A stretch of DNA of 64,000 nucleotides from G963665925 sp963676345. Lineage in GTDB: Bacteria > Bacillota > Clostridia > Peptostreptococcales > Acidaminobacteraceae. The stretch spans positions 1 to 64,000 of the forward strand of contig CAXXTS010000006.1 of assembly GCA_963676345.2 (NCBI GenBank), written 5' to 3'. This document shows positions 34,493 through 43,710 of this stretch, one piece after another (position 1 is the first letter of the stretch; each line of letters begins with the position of its first letter). Under the pieces are notes generated by a model. That model ran no database searches and was not told the DNA's origin. It worked only from the letters and a program-made list of their open reading frames with translations. Made by a program: the position numbers and the translations under genes.

Positions 34493-35134
34493 ATGAGAAT
34501 TAAAGAACCGGTCAACGCACTGACCCATCTGGCGGGGGCCCTACTATCCGTTGCGGCGCTGGTGTGGCTGACTTATAAGGGTGTTATAAATGGCAGCAAG
34601 CTTCAAGTCGCTTCTGCAATCGTATTTGGCGTGAGCCTAATACTACTCTATACGGCTTCGACAGTCTACCACTGGGTACCGAGTTCAGAACGTGTAAGTG
34701 CAGTCCTAAGAAGAGTAGACCACTCTATGATATACATACTGATAGCTGGAACTTACACGCCCGTGTGCCTGATTGCACTAAAGGGTGTGCTGGGCTATAC
34801 CTTGCTTTCTGTTGTTTGGGGGCTAGCGGTCCTTGGCATCATTATGAAGCTGGTTTGGTTTTCAGCACCAAGATGGCTCTATACAGCCTTTTATCTAATA
34901 CTGGGATGGATGGCGGTATTCTTTATCGTTCCCCTCTACCATTCACTGCCTATTCAAGGCTTCGTATGGCTATTAGCAGGTGGAATCTCCTACTCTGTAG
35001 GTTCAATTATATACGCAACCAAATCCAAAAGACTGAAAATATCCGTGTTTGGATTCCATGAAATTTTCCACCTCTTTGTGCTGGGTGGTAGTTTTTCACA
35101 TTATCTGATGATCGAAAAGTTTATTTTAATATGA
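34493..35134 (+). CDS. Hemolysin III / PAQR-family membrane protein
   Basis: A 213-residue seven-helix membrane protein. The family metal-site residues are present: NALTHLAGAL with His near residue 12, STVYHWVP with Ser/His, RRVDHSMIYILIAGTYTP with Asp/His, and FGFHEIFHLFVLGGSFSHYLMI with three His. Despite the name most members are not toxins; relatives of adiponectin receptors bind zinc and may act on ceramide-like lipids. AAAGGAGGAG decides ATG 34493. Confidence 0.9.
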   Translation: MRIKEPVNALTHLAGALLSVAALVWLTYKGVINGSKLQVASAIVFGVSLILLYTASTVYHWVPSSERVSAVLRRVDHSMIYILIAGTYTPVCLIALKGVLGYTLLSVVWGLAVLGIIMKLVWFSAPRWLYTAFYLILGWMAVFFIVPLYHSLPIQGFVWLLAGGISYSVGSIIYATKSKRLKISVFGFHEIFHLFVLGGSFSHYLMIEKFILI

Positions 35135-35256
35135 AGACAGCTCTTTAATATGAAGCTACCGGCAGGGATGAAATTGCTCAAAAAGTCTATGTTTTGGTTG
35201 GCTACCTCTTACTAAGGGTAAAACCTAATTGGACTCATTCAAAGAGGAGGTTTGGT

Positions 35257-36237
35257 ATGATGAACTGGGGCATTATTGGAACAGGCATGATTGTAGATAT
35301 GTTCTGTACAGACTTTGAGCACGTAAAAGGTGGTGTACTGCATTCCATTTATGGGCGCACAAGCGCTCGAACCATGGATGTTGCCTACAAGTTTGGCATT
35401 GGCAAGCGGTTTAGTGATATGGACGCCTTTTTAAATCAGCCGGAGCTGGATATTGTTTATATAGGAACACCCCACACGACCCACTGTGAACTTGCCATTA
35501 AAGCCATGCAGGCGGGCAAGCATGTTTTGTGTGAGAAGCCATTTGCGGTTAATGAAGAAGAAGCCAAGCGAATGCACCAGGTGGCCAAGGACAAGGGTGT
35601 ATTTCTAATGGAAGCGCTGTGGACCCTCTACCAGCCAGCCATAAGGAAGGTCATGCAGTGGCTTGAGGCAGGTTTAATTGGAGATGTTAAACTCATAGAG
35701 GCAGACTTTGGAGACTGCTTGTCACAAGATCCGAAAAGCAGAATTCAAAATCCGGATTTAGCAGGTGGCGCGCTTCTGGATGTAGGTATTTATCCAGTGC
35801 TCTTAGCCAATGCTGTAATGAAGACAAAGCCGAAGCAGGTAAAGGCCACTTGTCAGTTTACAAAAACAGGTGTTGATGAAACCACGTCTATGACACTTGA
35901 GTATCCGGGCGCCCTAGCGAGCTTAAGTGCATCTGTGGCCCTGCGTACCAAGTGGTGTGCCACTATATATGGAACAAAAGGTTATATTGAAATACCTGAA
36001 TTCTTTAGGGCCAAGGAAGCGGTGCTCATGTCTGAGGACTGTGAAGAATATTATATGGATCGCTCGCCAGGGCTTGGTTATCAGCATGAGGCGCAGGCGG
36101 TGACTGATCTGGTTGGTGCGGGGAAGCTCGAGAGCCCCATTGTCTCAAGGCAGTTCACCCAGAGTCTGATTCAGACACTGGATGCCGTACGAAGGGATAT
36201 AAAACTAAAATATCCGTTTGAAGATGTGAATGCTTAA
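35257..36237 (+). CDS. Gfo/Idh/MocA-family NAD(P)-dependent oxidoreductase
   Basis: A 326-residue dehydrogenase. The N-terminal Rossmann fold begins MNWGIIGTGMIVDMF (GxGxxA-like with GTGMIV); the conserved EKPFAVNEEEAKRM gives the EKP motif with catalytic Lys, and GGALLDVGIYPV carries the Asp-x-x-x-Y/H active-site region. It resembles dihydrodiol-dehydrogenase-type or sugar-oxidising members, but the substrate is not predictable. AGAGGAGG precedes ATG 35257; a terminator follows. Confidence 0.9.
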   Translation: MMNWGIIGTGMIVDMFCTDFEHVKGGVLHSIYGRTSARTMDVAYKFGIGKRFSDMDAFLNQPELDIVYIGTPHTTHCELAIKAMQAGKHVLCEKPFAVNEEEAKRMHQVAKDKGVFLMEALWTLYQPAIRKVMQWLEAGLIGDVKLIEADFGDCLSQDPKSRIQNPDLAGGALLDVGIYPVLLANAVMKTKPKQVKATCQFTKTGVDETTSMTLEYPGALASLSASVALRTKWCATIYGTKGYIEIPEFFRAKEAVLMSEDCEEYYMDRSPGLGYQHEAQAVTDLVGAGKLESPIVSRQFTQSLIQTLDAVRRDIKLKYPFEDVNA

Positions 36238-36292
36238 AGGGGTTTACATTTAACACAAAACATATATAATAAATTGGATGCTTATTTAAACT

Positions 36293-36321
36293 AACAGCCC
36301 TTTTCATAAGGGCTGTTTTTA
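36293..36321 (+). terminator. Intrinsic terminator
   Basis: AACAGCCCTT / AAGGGCTGTT with a T5 tail. Confidence 0.85.
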
Positions 36322-36370
36322 TAGTAGTACGAAAAACACTGCATTTCGGTAGTTGGAAAGGATGAAACAC

Positions 36371-37990
36371 ATGATTACAGTGGCAGGCGTCGGACTTAGA
36401 TTTCCGGGTAAGAAACTTTTTGAAGACGTTAACTTAAAATTTACACCAGGAAATTGTTATGGTGTAATCGGAGCGAATGGAGCGGGCAAATCAACATTCC
36501 TAAAAATTCTTTCTGGAGACGTAGAGCCTTCAAATGGAGAAGTTGCAATTACACCGGGACAGCGTCTGGCGGTTCTGAAACAGGATCATTATCAGTTCGA
36601 CAATGAAATGGTTCTGGATACGGTGATTATGGGTCATGAGCGTCTGTACGCAATTATGAAAGAAAAAGATGCGCTTTACATGAAACCTGATTTTTCTGAA
36701 GAAGACGGTGTTAAAGCCTCAGAGCTTGAAGGGGAATTTGCTGAAATGGATGGCTGGAGTGCTGAGACCAATGCTGAGAAGCTGCTCATGGGTCTGGGTG
36801 TTACAAAAGACCTTCATATGAAGCAGATGTCAGAGCTTAGAGGTGGCGATAAGGTGAAGGTTCTTCTTGCACAGGCTCTTTTTGGAAGCCCTGACATTCT
36901 ACTGCTCGATGAGCCTACCAACCACTTGGACTTCAAGGCGATTGCATGGCTAGAAGAGTTCCTGATTACCTATGAAAACACGGTTATTGTTGTTTCCCAT
37001 GACCGTCACTTCCTGAATACGGTGTGTACACACATGGTGGATATTGACTTTGGCAAGGCTAAAATGTTTGTCGGCAACTATGACTTCTGGTATGAGTCTT
37101 CTCAGTTAGCGCTTAGACTGATGAAAGACCAGAATAAAAAACGTGAAGAAAAAGTTGCAGAGCTGCAAAACTTTATCGCGCGCTTTAGTGCCAATGCATC
37201 TAAGTCAAAGCAGGCGACAGCACGTAAGAAAATGCTGGATAAAATTACGATTGAAGACATTCAGCCATCATCGAGAAGATATCCGTTTGTTGGCTTTACG
37301 CCGGAACGTGAAGCGGGTAAAGACATTCTTCAGGTGAACAATATTTCTAAGACAATTGGTGAAGTGAAAGTGCTTGATAATATTTCATTTACAGTCAACA
37401 AAGGGGACAAAATCACCTTTATGTCTAAAAATCCACTTGCTATTACAACCCTTTTCAAAATACTAATGGGTGAAATGGAGCCGGATTCAGGCGATTATAA
37501 ATGGGGTGTTACAACGACCCAGTCCTACTTGCCAAGTGATAATACTGAGTATTTTGAGGGCATTGACTACAATTTAGTCGATTGGCTAAGACAGTATTCA
37601 GAAGAAAAGGATGAAGCCTTTATTAGAGGCTTCCTTGGAAAAATGCTCTTCTCAGGGGAAGAAGCACTTAAAGAAGCAAACGTTCTTTCTGGGGGCGAAA
37701 AGGTGCGCTGCATGTTCTCAAAGCTCATGCTCTCAGGTGCAAACGTACTCTTGCTTGACGAACCGACAAACCACTTGGATCTGGAGTCTATTCAGGCAGT
37801 CAACAACGGTCTGATTGCATTTAAAGGCACAATGCTCTTTACATCGCATGACCATAAGTTCGTTCAAACAATTGCAAATCGTGTAATCGAGCTTACACCT
37901 AAGGGTGTGTTCGACCGCGTAACAGAGTTTGATGCCTACCTAGAAGACGACAAGCTTCAGGCACAGGTTAAAGAAATGTATACTGTTTAG
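36371..37990 (+). CDS. ABC-F family ATPase (YkpA/EttA-like)
   Basis: A 539-residue cytosolic protein with two ABC domains and no membrane part, a class that works on the ribosome in translation control or antibiotic resistance. Domain 1: Walker A GANGAGKST, signature LRGGDKVK (usually LSGGEKTK), Walker B ILLLDEPTNHLDF. The linker of about 80 residues (WYESSQLALRLMKDQNKKREEKV) is the P-site tRNA interaction motif region. Domain 2 has a degenerate Walker A (MSKNPLAITT), signature LSGGEKVRC and DEPTNHLDLESI. It matches the YkpA-like group by its start MITVAGVGLRFPGKKLFEDVN. ATG 36371 is favoured by AAAGGAT spacing; ATG 36362 is also possible. Confidence 0.93.
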   Translation: MITVAGVGLRFPGKKLFEDVNLKFTPGNCYGVIGANGAGKSTFLKILSGDVEPSNGEVAITPGQRLAVLKQDHYQFDNEMVLDTVIMGHERLYAIMKEKDALYMKPDFSEEDGVKASELEGEFAEMDGWSAETNAEKLLMGLGVTKDLHMKQMSELRGGDKVKVLLAQALFGSPDILLLDEPTNHLDFKAIAWLEEFLITYENTVIVVSHDRHFLNTVCTHMVDIDFGKAKMFVGNYDFWYESSQLALRLMKDQNKKREEKVAELQNFIARFSANASKSKQATARKKMLDKITIEDIQPSSRRYPFVGFTPEREAGKDILQVNNISKTIGEVKVLDNISFTVNKGDKITFMSKNPLAITTLFKILMGEMEPDSGDYKWGVTTTQSYLPSDNTEYFEGIDYNLVDWLRQYSEEKDEAFIRGFLGKMLFSGEEALKEANVLSGGEKVRCMFSKLMLSGANVLLLDEPTNHLDLESIQAVNNGLIAFKGTMLFTSHDHKFVQTIANRVIELTPKGVFDRVTEFDAYLEDDKLQAQVKEMYTV

Positions 37991-38020
37991 GCTTTAAACA
38001 GTCAAATTGAATATACTAGC

Positions 38021-38063
38021 AAACACGAGCCGTACTTTCAATTAAGAGAGTACGGCTTGTTTA
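38021..38063 (+). terminator. Intrinsic terminator
   Basis: AGCCGTACT / AGTACGGCT stem with outer AAAC / GTTT pairs around a 12-base loop, short T tail. Confidence 0.7.
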
Positions 38064-38129
38064 ATGTTACAGGAAATTATTAAAGGGAATACATCATGAA
38101 AGGAGAAGTCTAATAATCGGGAGGCGATA

Positions 38130-39104
38130 ATGATGGAACTGCCGAAAAAATTACAGGTAGCGAATACACCAACACCCATTGAAAGGGTTGGTGTGCTAAA
38201 AGACGTGCCTGAAAATATTGAGATTTATATTAAAAGAGACGATTATACGGGTGTTGAACTTTCTGGAAATAAGATCAGAAAGCTGGAGTTTATTGCAAAG
38301 GATGCACTTGACAAAGGAGAAAGTGTTCTGATTACCTGCGGAGGCATTCAGTCGAATCATTGCCGTGCCACTGCAGCACTCTCAGCAAGGTTGGGACTTA
38401 AGTGTCACCTGGTGGTCAGCGGAAGCGCGCCGGACAATAAAGGCAACAATGCACTGGATCAAATATTCGGTGCCCAAATCACATATGTGCCGCAAAAGGA
38501 CTTTGCAAGGTACACGGACATCATGGAAGACTTAAAAGAAGACTATGCCAAGCGTGGACAAAAGGCCCGCCTTATTCCGGTGGGGGCGTCAACACCGCTT
38601 GGAACACTGGGCTATGTGTCTGCCTTTGAAGAAATTCTAGACCAGGAAAAAGCCCTTGGTTTAAAATTTGACACCATTTGCACAGCGGTTGGCTCAGCGG
38701 GTACCTATGCTGGACTTTGGCTGGGGAATCTACTCCATGGGGCGCAAAAGCAGATTGTCGGCATGAACATATACAGTAGAGATGTGGACTACAGCGCGCT
38801 TGTAAACCAAATTGCAGGCGGAGCAGCAGAAATTTTAGGGGTGCCCCTTCCACCATCAGGTGAAGTGGTCATGCAAGACTATGTTCATACCGGATATGGT
38901 GAACTTTCTGATGAAAATGCAGCCTACTTACAGGCTTTTGCACAAGAAAAAGGCATGATTCTTGACCCCGTTTATACAGGAAAAGCATTTTATGGCTTGG
39001 TTGAGGAAATCAAGAATGGAAATCCGCATATTTTCGGCAAGGTGCTGTTCATACATACAGGCGGTATATTTGGCGCCCTTGCTCGAAAAGAAGTGTATTT
39101 ATAA
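38130..39104 (+). CDS. dcyD: D-cysteine desulfhydrase-like PLP enzyme
   Basis: A 324-residue pyridoxal-phosphate enzyme of the ACC deaminase / D-cysteine desulfhydrase family. The cofactor Lys is Lys48 in SGNKIRKLEF; CGGIQSNHCRATAALSARLG binds the substrate carboxylate, and AVGSAGTYAGL holds the phosphate. It would convert D-cysteine or a similar D-amino acid to pyruvate, ammonia and sulfide. Without biochemical data related activities (for example D-serine or ACC) cannot be excluded. The peptidase T gene starts 34 bases downstream, so the two are probably cotranscribed for amino-acid use. Confidence 0.85.
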   Translation: MMELPKKLQVANTPTPIERVGVLKDVPENIEIYIKRDDYTGVELSGNKIRKLEFIAKDALDKGESVLITCGGIQSNHCRATAALSARLGLKCHLVVSGSAPDNKGNNALDQIFGAQITYVPQKDFARYTDIMEDLKEDYAKRGQKARLIPVGASTPLGTLGYVSAFEEILDQEKALGLKFDTICTAVGSAGTYAGLWLGNLLHGAQKQIVGMNIYSRDVDYSALVNQIAGGAAEILGVPLPPSGEVVMQDYVHTGYGELSDENAAYLQAFAQEKGMILDPVYTGKAFYGLVEEIKNGNPHIFGKVLFIHTGGIFGALARKEVYL

Positions 39105-39138
39105 ATTAAGCTCAGTATAAGGACGTGGAGGAAGTAGA

Positions 39139-40392
39139 ATGTACATTGAAATGAAATCGGAATTTCAAAAAAAACTCGTTGAAAGATTTATTAAGTATGT
39201 AAAGATCGATACAAAATCAGATCCTGCTTCAGAAAGTGTGCCATCAACCAAGAAGCAGTTCGATCTGGCAGGCATATTAGAGGCTGAAATGAAAGCCATT
39301 GGGCTGGAAGAGGTCACACTGGATGATAAAGGTTATCTTATGGGCAAGCTTCCTGCAAATACAGATAAAACAGTTCCTAAAATCGGCCTAATTGCACATA
39401 TGGATACATCACCTGACTTTTCAGGAAAAGATGTAAATCCAGTCTTCTGGGAAGCCTATGATGGCAGTGACTTGGTACTCAATAGGGAAGAAAATATTGT
39501 CATGGAAGTGTCCGCTTTTCCAGAGCTGAAAAATTATATTGGCAATACCCTGATCACAACAGACGGCACCACTCTACTCGGCGCAGACAATAAGGCTGGT
39601 ATTGCAGAAATCATGACGGTGATAGAGTATCTCGTGGCACATCCTGAAATGGAGCGTGGGGAATTGCGTGTGGGCTTTACACCCGATGAAGAGATTGGAC
39701 GCGGTGCTGACCACTTTGATGTAGAAAAATTCGATGCTGATTTTGCCTATACCATTGATGGGGGCGAAATCGGAGAGCTTGAATACGAAAACTTCAATGC
39801 AGCGGGTGCCAAGGTGTCTATCAACGGACGCAACATTCACCCGGGGAGTGCCAAAAACAAAATGAAAAATGCGATTTTGATTGGGATGGATTTCAACGGT
39901 CTGCTGCCTTCGGCTGAAATACCGGGGTGCACAGAAGGGTATGAAGGGTTTTTTCATCTGAATGACATGAGTGGAAATGTTGAAAATGCTCAAATGAGCT
40001 ATATTATCAGAGATCATGACCTAGAACGTTTTGAAGCGCGAAAGGCGCTCATGCATTCTGCTAAAGAATATATCAACAAAAAATATGGTGCAGGCACACT
40101 TGAACTGGACCTTCAGGACCAGTATTTCAATATGAAAGAGAAGGTTGAACCTGTACTGCATATTGTCGAAACAGCTAAAGTGGCAATGGAAGAGGTCGGT
40201 GTTGTTCCAAAGCAAAAAGCAATTCGTGGCGGTACAGATGGTGCGCGTCTTTCATACATGGGACTGCCGACACCAAATATTTTCACTGGCGGTCACAATT
40301 TCCACGGGAAGTTTGAGTATATTCCAGTCGAATCCATGGTGAAGTCAGTAGAAACCGTATTAAGACTTGTTGAACGCTACACTAAGAAATAG
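39139..40392 (+). CDS. pepT: Peptidase T (tripeptide aminopeptidase)
   Basis: A 417-residue M20B zinc peptidase that releases the N-terminal residue from tripeptides. Metal ligands are all visible: His in IAHMDTSPDF, Asp in LLGADNKAGIAEI, Glu-Glu in TPDEEIGRGADHFD, Asp in YTIDGGEIGELEYE and His in FTGGHNFHGKFEY. The dimerisation lid domain carries GRNIHPGSAKNKM. Length is standard. GGAGGAAG precedes ATG 39139. Acts in the cytoplasm after peptide uptake. Confidence 0.96.
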   Translation: MYIEMKSEFQKKLVERFIKYVKIDTKSDPASESVPSTKKQFDLAGILEAEMKAIGLEEVTLDDKGYLMGKLPANTDKTVPKIGLIAHMDTSPDFSGKDVNPVFWEAYDGSDLVLNREENIVMEVSAFPELKNYIGNTLITTDGTTLLGADNKAGIAEIMTVIEYLVAHPEMERGELRVGFTPDEEIGRGADHFDVEKFDADFAYTIDGGEIGELEYENFNAAGAKVSINGRNIHPGSAKNKMKNAILIGMDFNGLLPSAEIPGCTEGYEGFFHLNDMSGNVENAQMSYIIRDHDLERFEARKALMHSAKEYINKKYGAGTLELDLQDQYFNMKEKVEPVLHIVETAKVAMEEVGVVPKQKAIRGGTDGARLSYMGLPTPNIFTGGHNFHGKFEYIPVESMVKSVETVLRLVERYTKK

Positions 40393-40527
40393 GCTTTTTT
40401 CACATCGTTTTTCCACAATTTCATCTAATTTCTCCTACATTTAAGGTTTAAGATGTCCACATAGATAAGAAACAAAGGACACGAAACCAAAAGTAAATAG
40501 TGTATACGATGTATGGAGGTATGAAAA

Positions 40528-41172
40528 ATGATGAAAAAACGTCTATTGGCAGGGACACTGGTAACGGTAATGGCACTGTCTGCAGGACTGTCTTTTGCAG
40601 ATAATACGACAGGGATAGTGGAGAAAAAGGATCGCCCAGTTCGTGAAATGCGGGAGCGTCGAGAAGAAGATGGGCTAACTGCAGAAGCGCTGCAGGATAT
40701 TATCGATACGCATTATCCGGAGGTCAGTGATACTTGGAGTGAACTTCAGACGGAACTGAAAGCCGTTCATGATGCAATCAGAGAACTCAGGGAGCCGGAA
40801 GACAGACCGGAAATACCTGACTTTGACAAGATGACAGACGAAGAAATTGAAGCCCTTAAAACAGACTTGTTTGAACGCATGAAATCGGCAGCTCAAAACA
40901 GAGAAGAAAGGGGCGCCTTCGAACGTCTGGAACATGGCGCTTTCCCAGAAGGTGCTGCCCGTGAAGACCGCGCTGACTTGACAGATGAAGAACGTGAAGC
41001 CATAAAGGAAGAGCGAGAAGCACGTCAAGCTGAAAGAGAAGCTTTCAAACAGGCCGTTGAAGCGGGTGACACAGATGTAATCGTGGCGCATATTGATAAG
41101 CTGATTAATGAACTTGAACAGAGACTGGAATCTGCTCAGGAGCGTCTTTCAACACTTGAATCAGAAGAGTAG
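40528..41172 (+). CDS. Secreted Glu/Arg-rich helical protein of unknown function
   Basis: A 214-residue exported protein: signal peptide MMKKRLLAGTLVTVMALSAGLSFAD, then a very charged helical body with repeated Asp-Glu-Glu-x-x-x-Ala/Glu phrases (MTDEEIEALK near residue 107, LTDEEREAIKEE near 152) and a coiled-coil C-terminus (INELEQRLESAQERLSTLE). The shape recalls Spy/CpxP-like periplasmic helical proteins, but a monoderm has no periplasm and I do not claim homology. GGAGG lies upstream of ATG 40528. A terminator follows. Confidence 0.75.
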   Translation: MMKKRLLAGTLVTVMALSAGLSFADNTTGIVEKKDRPVREMRERREEDGLTAEALQDIIDTHYPEVSDTWSELQTELKAVHDAIRELREPEDRPEIPDFDKMTDEEIEALKTDLFERMKSAAQNREERGAFERLEHGAFPEGAAREDRADLTDEEREAIKEEREARQAEREAFKQAVEAGDTDVIVAHIDKLINELEQRLESAQERLSTLESEE

Positions 41173-41197
41173 TTCCTTTAAATTATAAGCATTTGGA

Positions 41198-41229
41198 AAG
41201 GACCAGAATTTTATTCTGGTTCTTTTTTT
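41198..41229 (+). terminator. Intrinsic terminator
   Basis: AAGGACCAGAAT / ATTCTGGTTCTT (one G-U pair) followed by a T run. Confidence 0.85.
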
Positions 41230-41425
41230 ATGGCTTAGAGAGGCTGCCTCTTGTCACCAGTAAGCAGGTTGTTGGCTTTGCAGGCAATTTCATCCCCTTC
41301 TACGCGCCATCCATATGTGTTTTTATGAGTACGATTGTGTCGAATTATGTCGGATTACGTAGATGTACACATAAAATACAAGTGGAAACATATAGAAAAT
41401 TATAAAGTAAAAGGGGGCTCTATTT

Positions 41426-43501
41426 ATGAAAAGTTTAAAGCATGTTCTTGTAAGTGTAATTGTGGCGATACTTGCAGTATCTTTTATTGCATCGAATGTG
41501 GCTGGGGCTGTAATGACAAAAAAGAGTTATGAAAGTCAAATTCGTGAAAACCACCGGCAGCTTGGCAGTTCAATTATGATGGGGGTTAAGGGGTTTATTG
41601 AAAAAAGCTATGCGGTAACAGAGCAACTCGCAAAGACACCTGTTGTTTATGCCTTTGATGTAAACGGGCAGGCTGAAGTACTTGGTGAAACAATTCAGCG
41701 CCATCCATATTTTGATCTATTTTACATACAGGGGACAGACGGGATGCAGACAGCCCGATCTTCAGGCAATTTGGGAGATCGGTCTGAAAGATGGTGGTTC
41801 AAACAGGTCATGGAGACGAAAAAGCCATTTGTCAGCAAGTCTTACTATTCCCTCTCGGGCAATGTGCCGGTTACATCAGCAATTATTCCAATCTATAACG
41901 CTCAAAATAAACTCACAGGCGTTATGGGCTCAGACATTCGTCTGGGTGAGTTGCAAAAAATTGTTGAAGATTTAAGCACGACATCAGCCTTTGCGTACGT
42001 TATTGATGGACAGGGGGTTGTAATAGCCCATCCGGATAAAATGAAAGTTGAAGAGCTATACAATTATAAAACACTTGAAAAAACGGTCCTGAAAAAGGAT
42101 GCATCCGGCAATGTCGTTGCCGATTCCGATGGCAATCAGATAACAGAAAAGCAGTCCTTTGAAATATCAAAGACCTTGACTCAAATCACAAAAGATCTTT
42201 TAGAGGGGGAAAGTGGCTTTGAGCGTTATACAGACATTGAAGGCAATCAAGTCTACAGTTCTTATATGCCAATTCATTTACCTGGATCATCCGCTTCGTG
42301 GGGCGTTATTACGGTTGAAAAGGCATCGGATGCACTGGCATTCTCTCAGGGGGTGGCAAGGCTCAACGGAGGTCTTTCGGTAGGTCTTGTTCTGATTGCA
42401 GCACTCTTATCTTTTTTAGTTGCAGGACGTATTATCAAGCCGGTTCAGCAGATAGAAATGCTCATGTCTCAGGCCGCCTCAGGGGACTTAAGCGTACGCT
42501 GCACATACACGGGTCACAATGAAATCGGCCGTCTGTCCCGTGGATTTAACAAAATGATGATGGACTTTAACAAGTTGCTTTCAGGGACAATGGATGCTTC
42601 TAAAGAGGTGCGTGCATACTCTTCTGAAATGAAAACGTCTATGGACAGTACAAGAAGTGTCATGCACCATATTTCAAAGAGTATAGGCGATGTTTCAGAA
42701 GCCGCGCTTCAGCAGGCAAAGGGGGCTGAACGTGGACTAGAGGCGTCGCTCAACCTGTCAAATGAGTTGGATGACATGGCGAAAAACATTGACTCCAGCA
42801 TCTCGGCATCAGATGAAATCATTTTGATGAGTTCTGAGGGGACCCAATCTATGCAGGCACTTTCAGACAAAAATACTGAAACCGTAGCGTTTTCCCAGAA
42901 GGTTTATGAGGCAGTATCCAGCCTGAACAGCAAGACAAATGAAATCATCACAGTAGTAGATGCCATTTCAGGGATATCAGACCAAACCAATCTGCTCGCC
43001 TTAAATGCATCAATAGAAGCAGCGCGAGCAGGAGAACATGGGAGAGGCTTTGCGGTTGTTGCAGATGAAGTGCGAAAACTTGCAGAAAGCACCGGTGCAT
43101 CTACTGAAAATGTAAGAAGTATTATTGATTCTGTACGCAAGGACATTGAAAGCGCTCAAAATACGATTGAAACCAATGGTCAGATTATAAAATCACAGTC
43201 TGAGGCGGTAGAAAATGCCCTGTCCACATTCGACACAATTCATAAGAGTGTCGTTGAAATGTCTGAAATCACCCGCAATCTTTCAAGAAGTCTCTCGAAG
43301 GTTATGCAGAGTAGAACAGCCTTCATCGAAACGATTGAGAGTGTGAGTGCAACCTCAGAAGAAACGGCGGCGGCCGTGGATGATGTGACATCGATGACTC
43401 AAAAGCAGGATCAGGCAATTGGTGACATTAACACCCTGGCAGACCACTTGAATGCCCTGTCGCAGACCTTAAAAGAAACACTGGAAAAATTCGCAGTATA
43501 A
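41426..43501 (+). CDS. Methyl-accepting chemotaxis protein, double-Cache type
   Basis: A 691-residue chemoreceptor. First helix HVLVSVIVAILAVSFIASNVAG; extracellular dCache_1 sensor (about residues 35-300) with the DxxxxYxxxxRxWY-type region reading TARSSGNLGDRSERWWFKQVMETKKPFVSKSYYS and the second pouch with VIDGQGVVIAHPDK; second helix SVGLVLIAALLSFLVAG; HAMP domain (IIKPVQQIEMLMSQAASGDLSVRC); signalling domain with tip GISDQTNLLALNASIEAARAGEHGRGFAVVADEVRKLAE. dCache_1 receptors often bind amino acids or other small solutes. AAGGGGG precedes ATG 41426. Single gene with its own terminator. Confidence 0.95.
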   Translation: MKSLKHVLVSVIVAILAVSFIASNVAGAVMTKKSYESQIRENHRQLGSSIMMGVKGFIEKSYAVTEQLAKTPVVYAFDVNGQAEVLGETIQRHPYFDLFYIQGTDGMQTARSSGNLGDRSERWWFKQVMETKKPFVSKSYYSLSGNVPVTSAIIPIYNAQNKLTGVMGSDIRLGELQKIVEDLSTTSAFAYVIDGQGVVIAHPDKMKVEELYNYKTLEKTVLKKDASGNVVADSDGNQITEKQSFEISKTLTQITKDLLEGESGFERYTDIEGNQVYSSYMPIHLPGSSASWGVITVEKASDALAFSQGVARLNGGLSVGLVLIAALLSFLVAGRIIKPVQQIEMLMSQAASGDLSVRCTYTGHNEIGRLSRGFNKMMMDFNKLLSGTMDASKEVRAYSSEMKTSMDSTRSVMHHISKSIGDVSEAALQQAKGAERGLEASLNLSNELDDMAKNIDSSISASDEIILMSSEGTQSMQALSDKNTETVAFSQKVYEAVSSLNSKTNEIITVVDAISGISDQTNLLALNASIEAARAGEHGRGFAVVADEVRKLAESTGASTENVRSIIDSVRKDIESAQNTIETNGQIIKSQSEAVENALSTFDTIHKSVVEMSEITRNLSRSLSKVMQSRTAFIETIESVSATSEETAAAVDDVTSMTQKQDQAIGDINTLADHLNALSQTLKETLEKFAV

Positions 43502-43532
43502 GTGATGAAGCAAATTTAAAAGTGAGCGTATT

Positions 43533-43574
43533 AAAAGGGTTAAGAATGGAAAATCCATTTTTAGCCCTTTTTTT
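43533..43574 (+). terminator. Intrinsic terminator
   Basis: AAAAGGGTT...ATGGA / TCCAT...AGCCCTTTT followed by a T run. Confidence 0.75.
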
Positions 43575-43640
43575 ATACTGGGCAGGGGTCTTCTTTTTAG
43601 TGTGAGTGCAGTAAGGACATGGGTAAAAAGAAAAAAAGAG

Positions 43641-43669
43641 TTGACGCATAGATAAAAGTTTACTAAAAT
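43641..43669 (+). promoter_or_regulatory. Promoter of the beta-galactosidase gene
   Basis: TTGACG (43641-43646) and TAAAAT (43664-43669) with an ideal 17-base spacer. Confidence 0.8.
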
Positions 43670-43688
43670 AAAGGTAAAAATTTACTAA
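43659..43688 (+). promoter_or_regulatory. Candidate operator (repeated TTTACTAA)
   Basis: TTTACTAA occurs at 43659-43666, overlapping the -10 box, and at 43681-43688, two helical turns later. A GTAAA between them makes inverted pairs with both. The position suggests control by a repressor or activator of sugar metabolism; no regulator gene is adjacent. Confidence 0.5.
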
Positions 43689-43710
43689 GTTTAAAGTGGA
43701 GGACAAAACA

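Noticed and set aside
39574..40017. 147-codon minus-strand ORF
   Set aside because: Antisense shadow of peptidase T.
41193..41405. 70-codon ORF between two genes
   Set aside because: Begins inside an intrinsic terminator hairpin and has no ribosome site.
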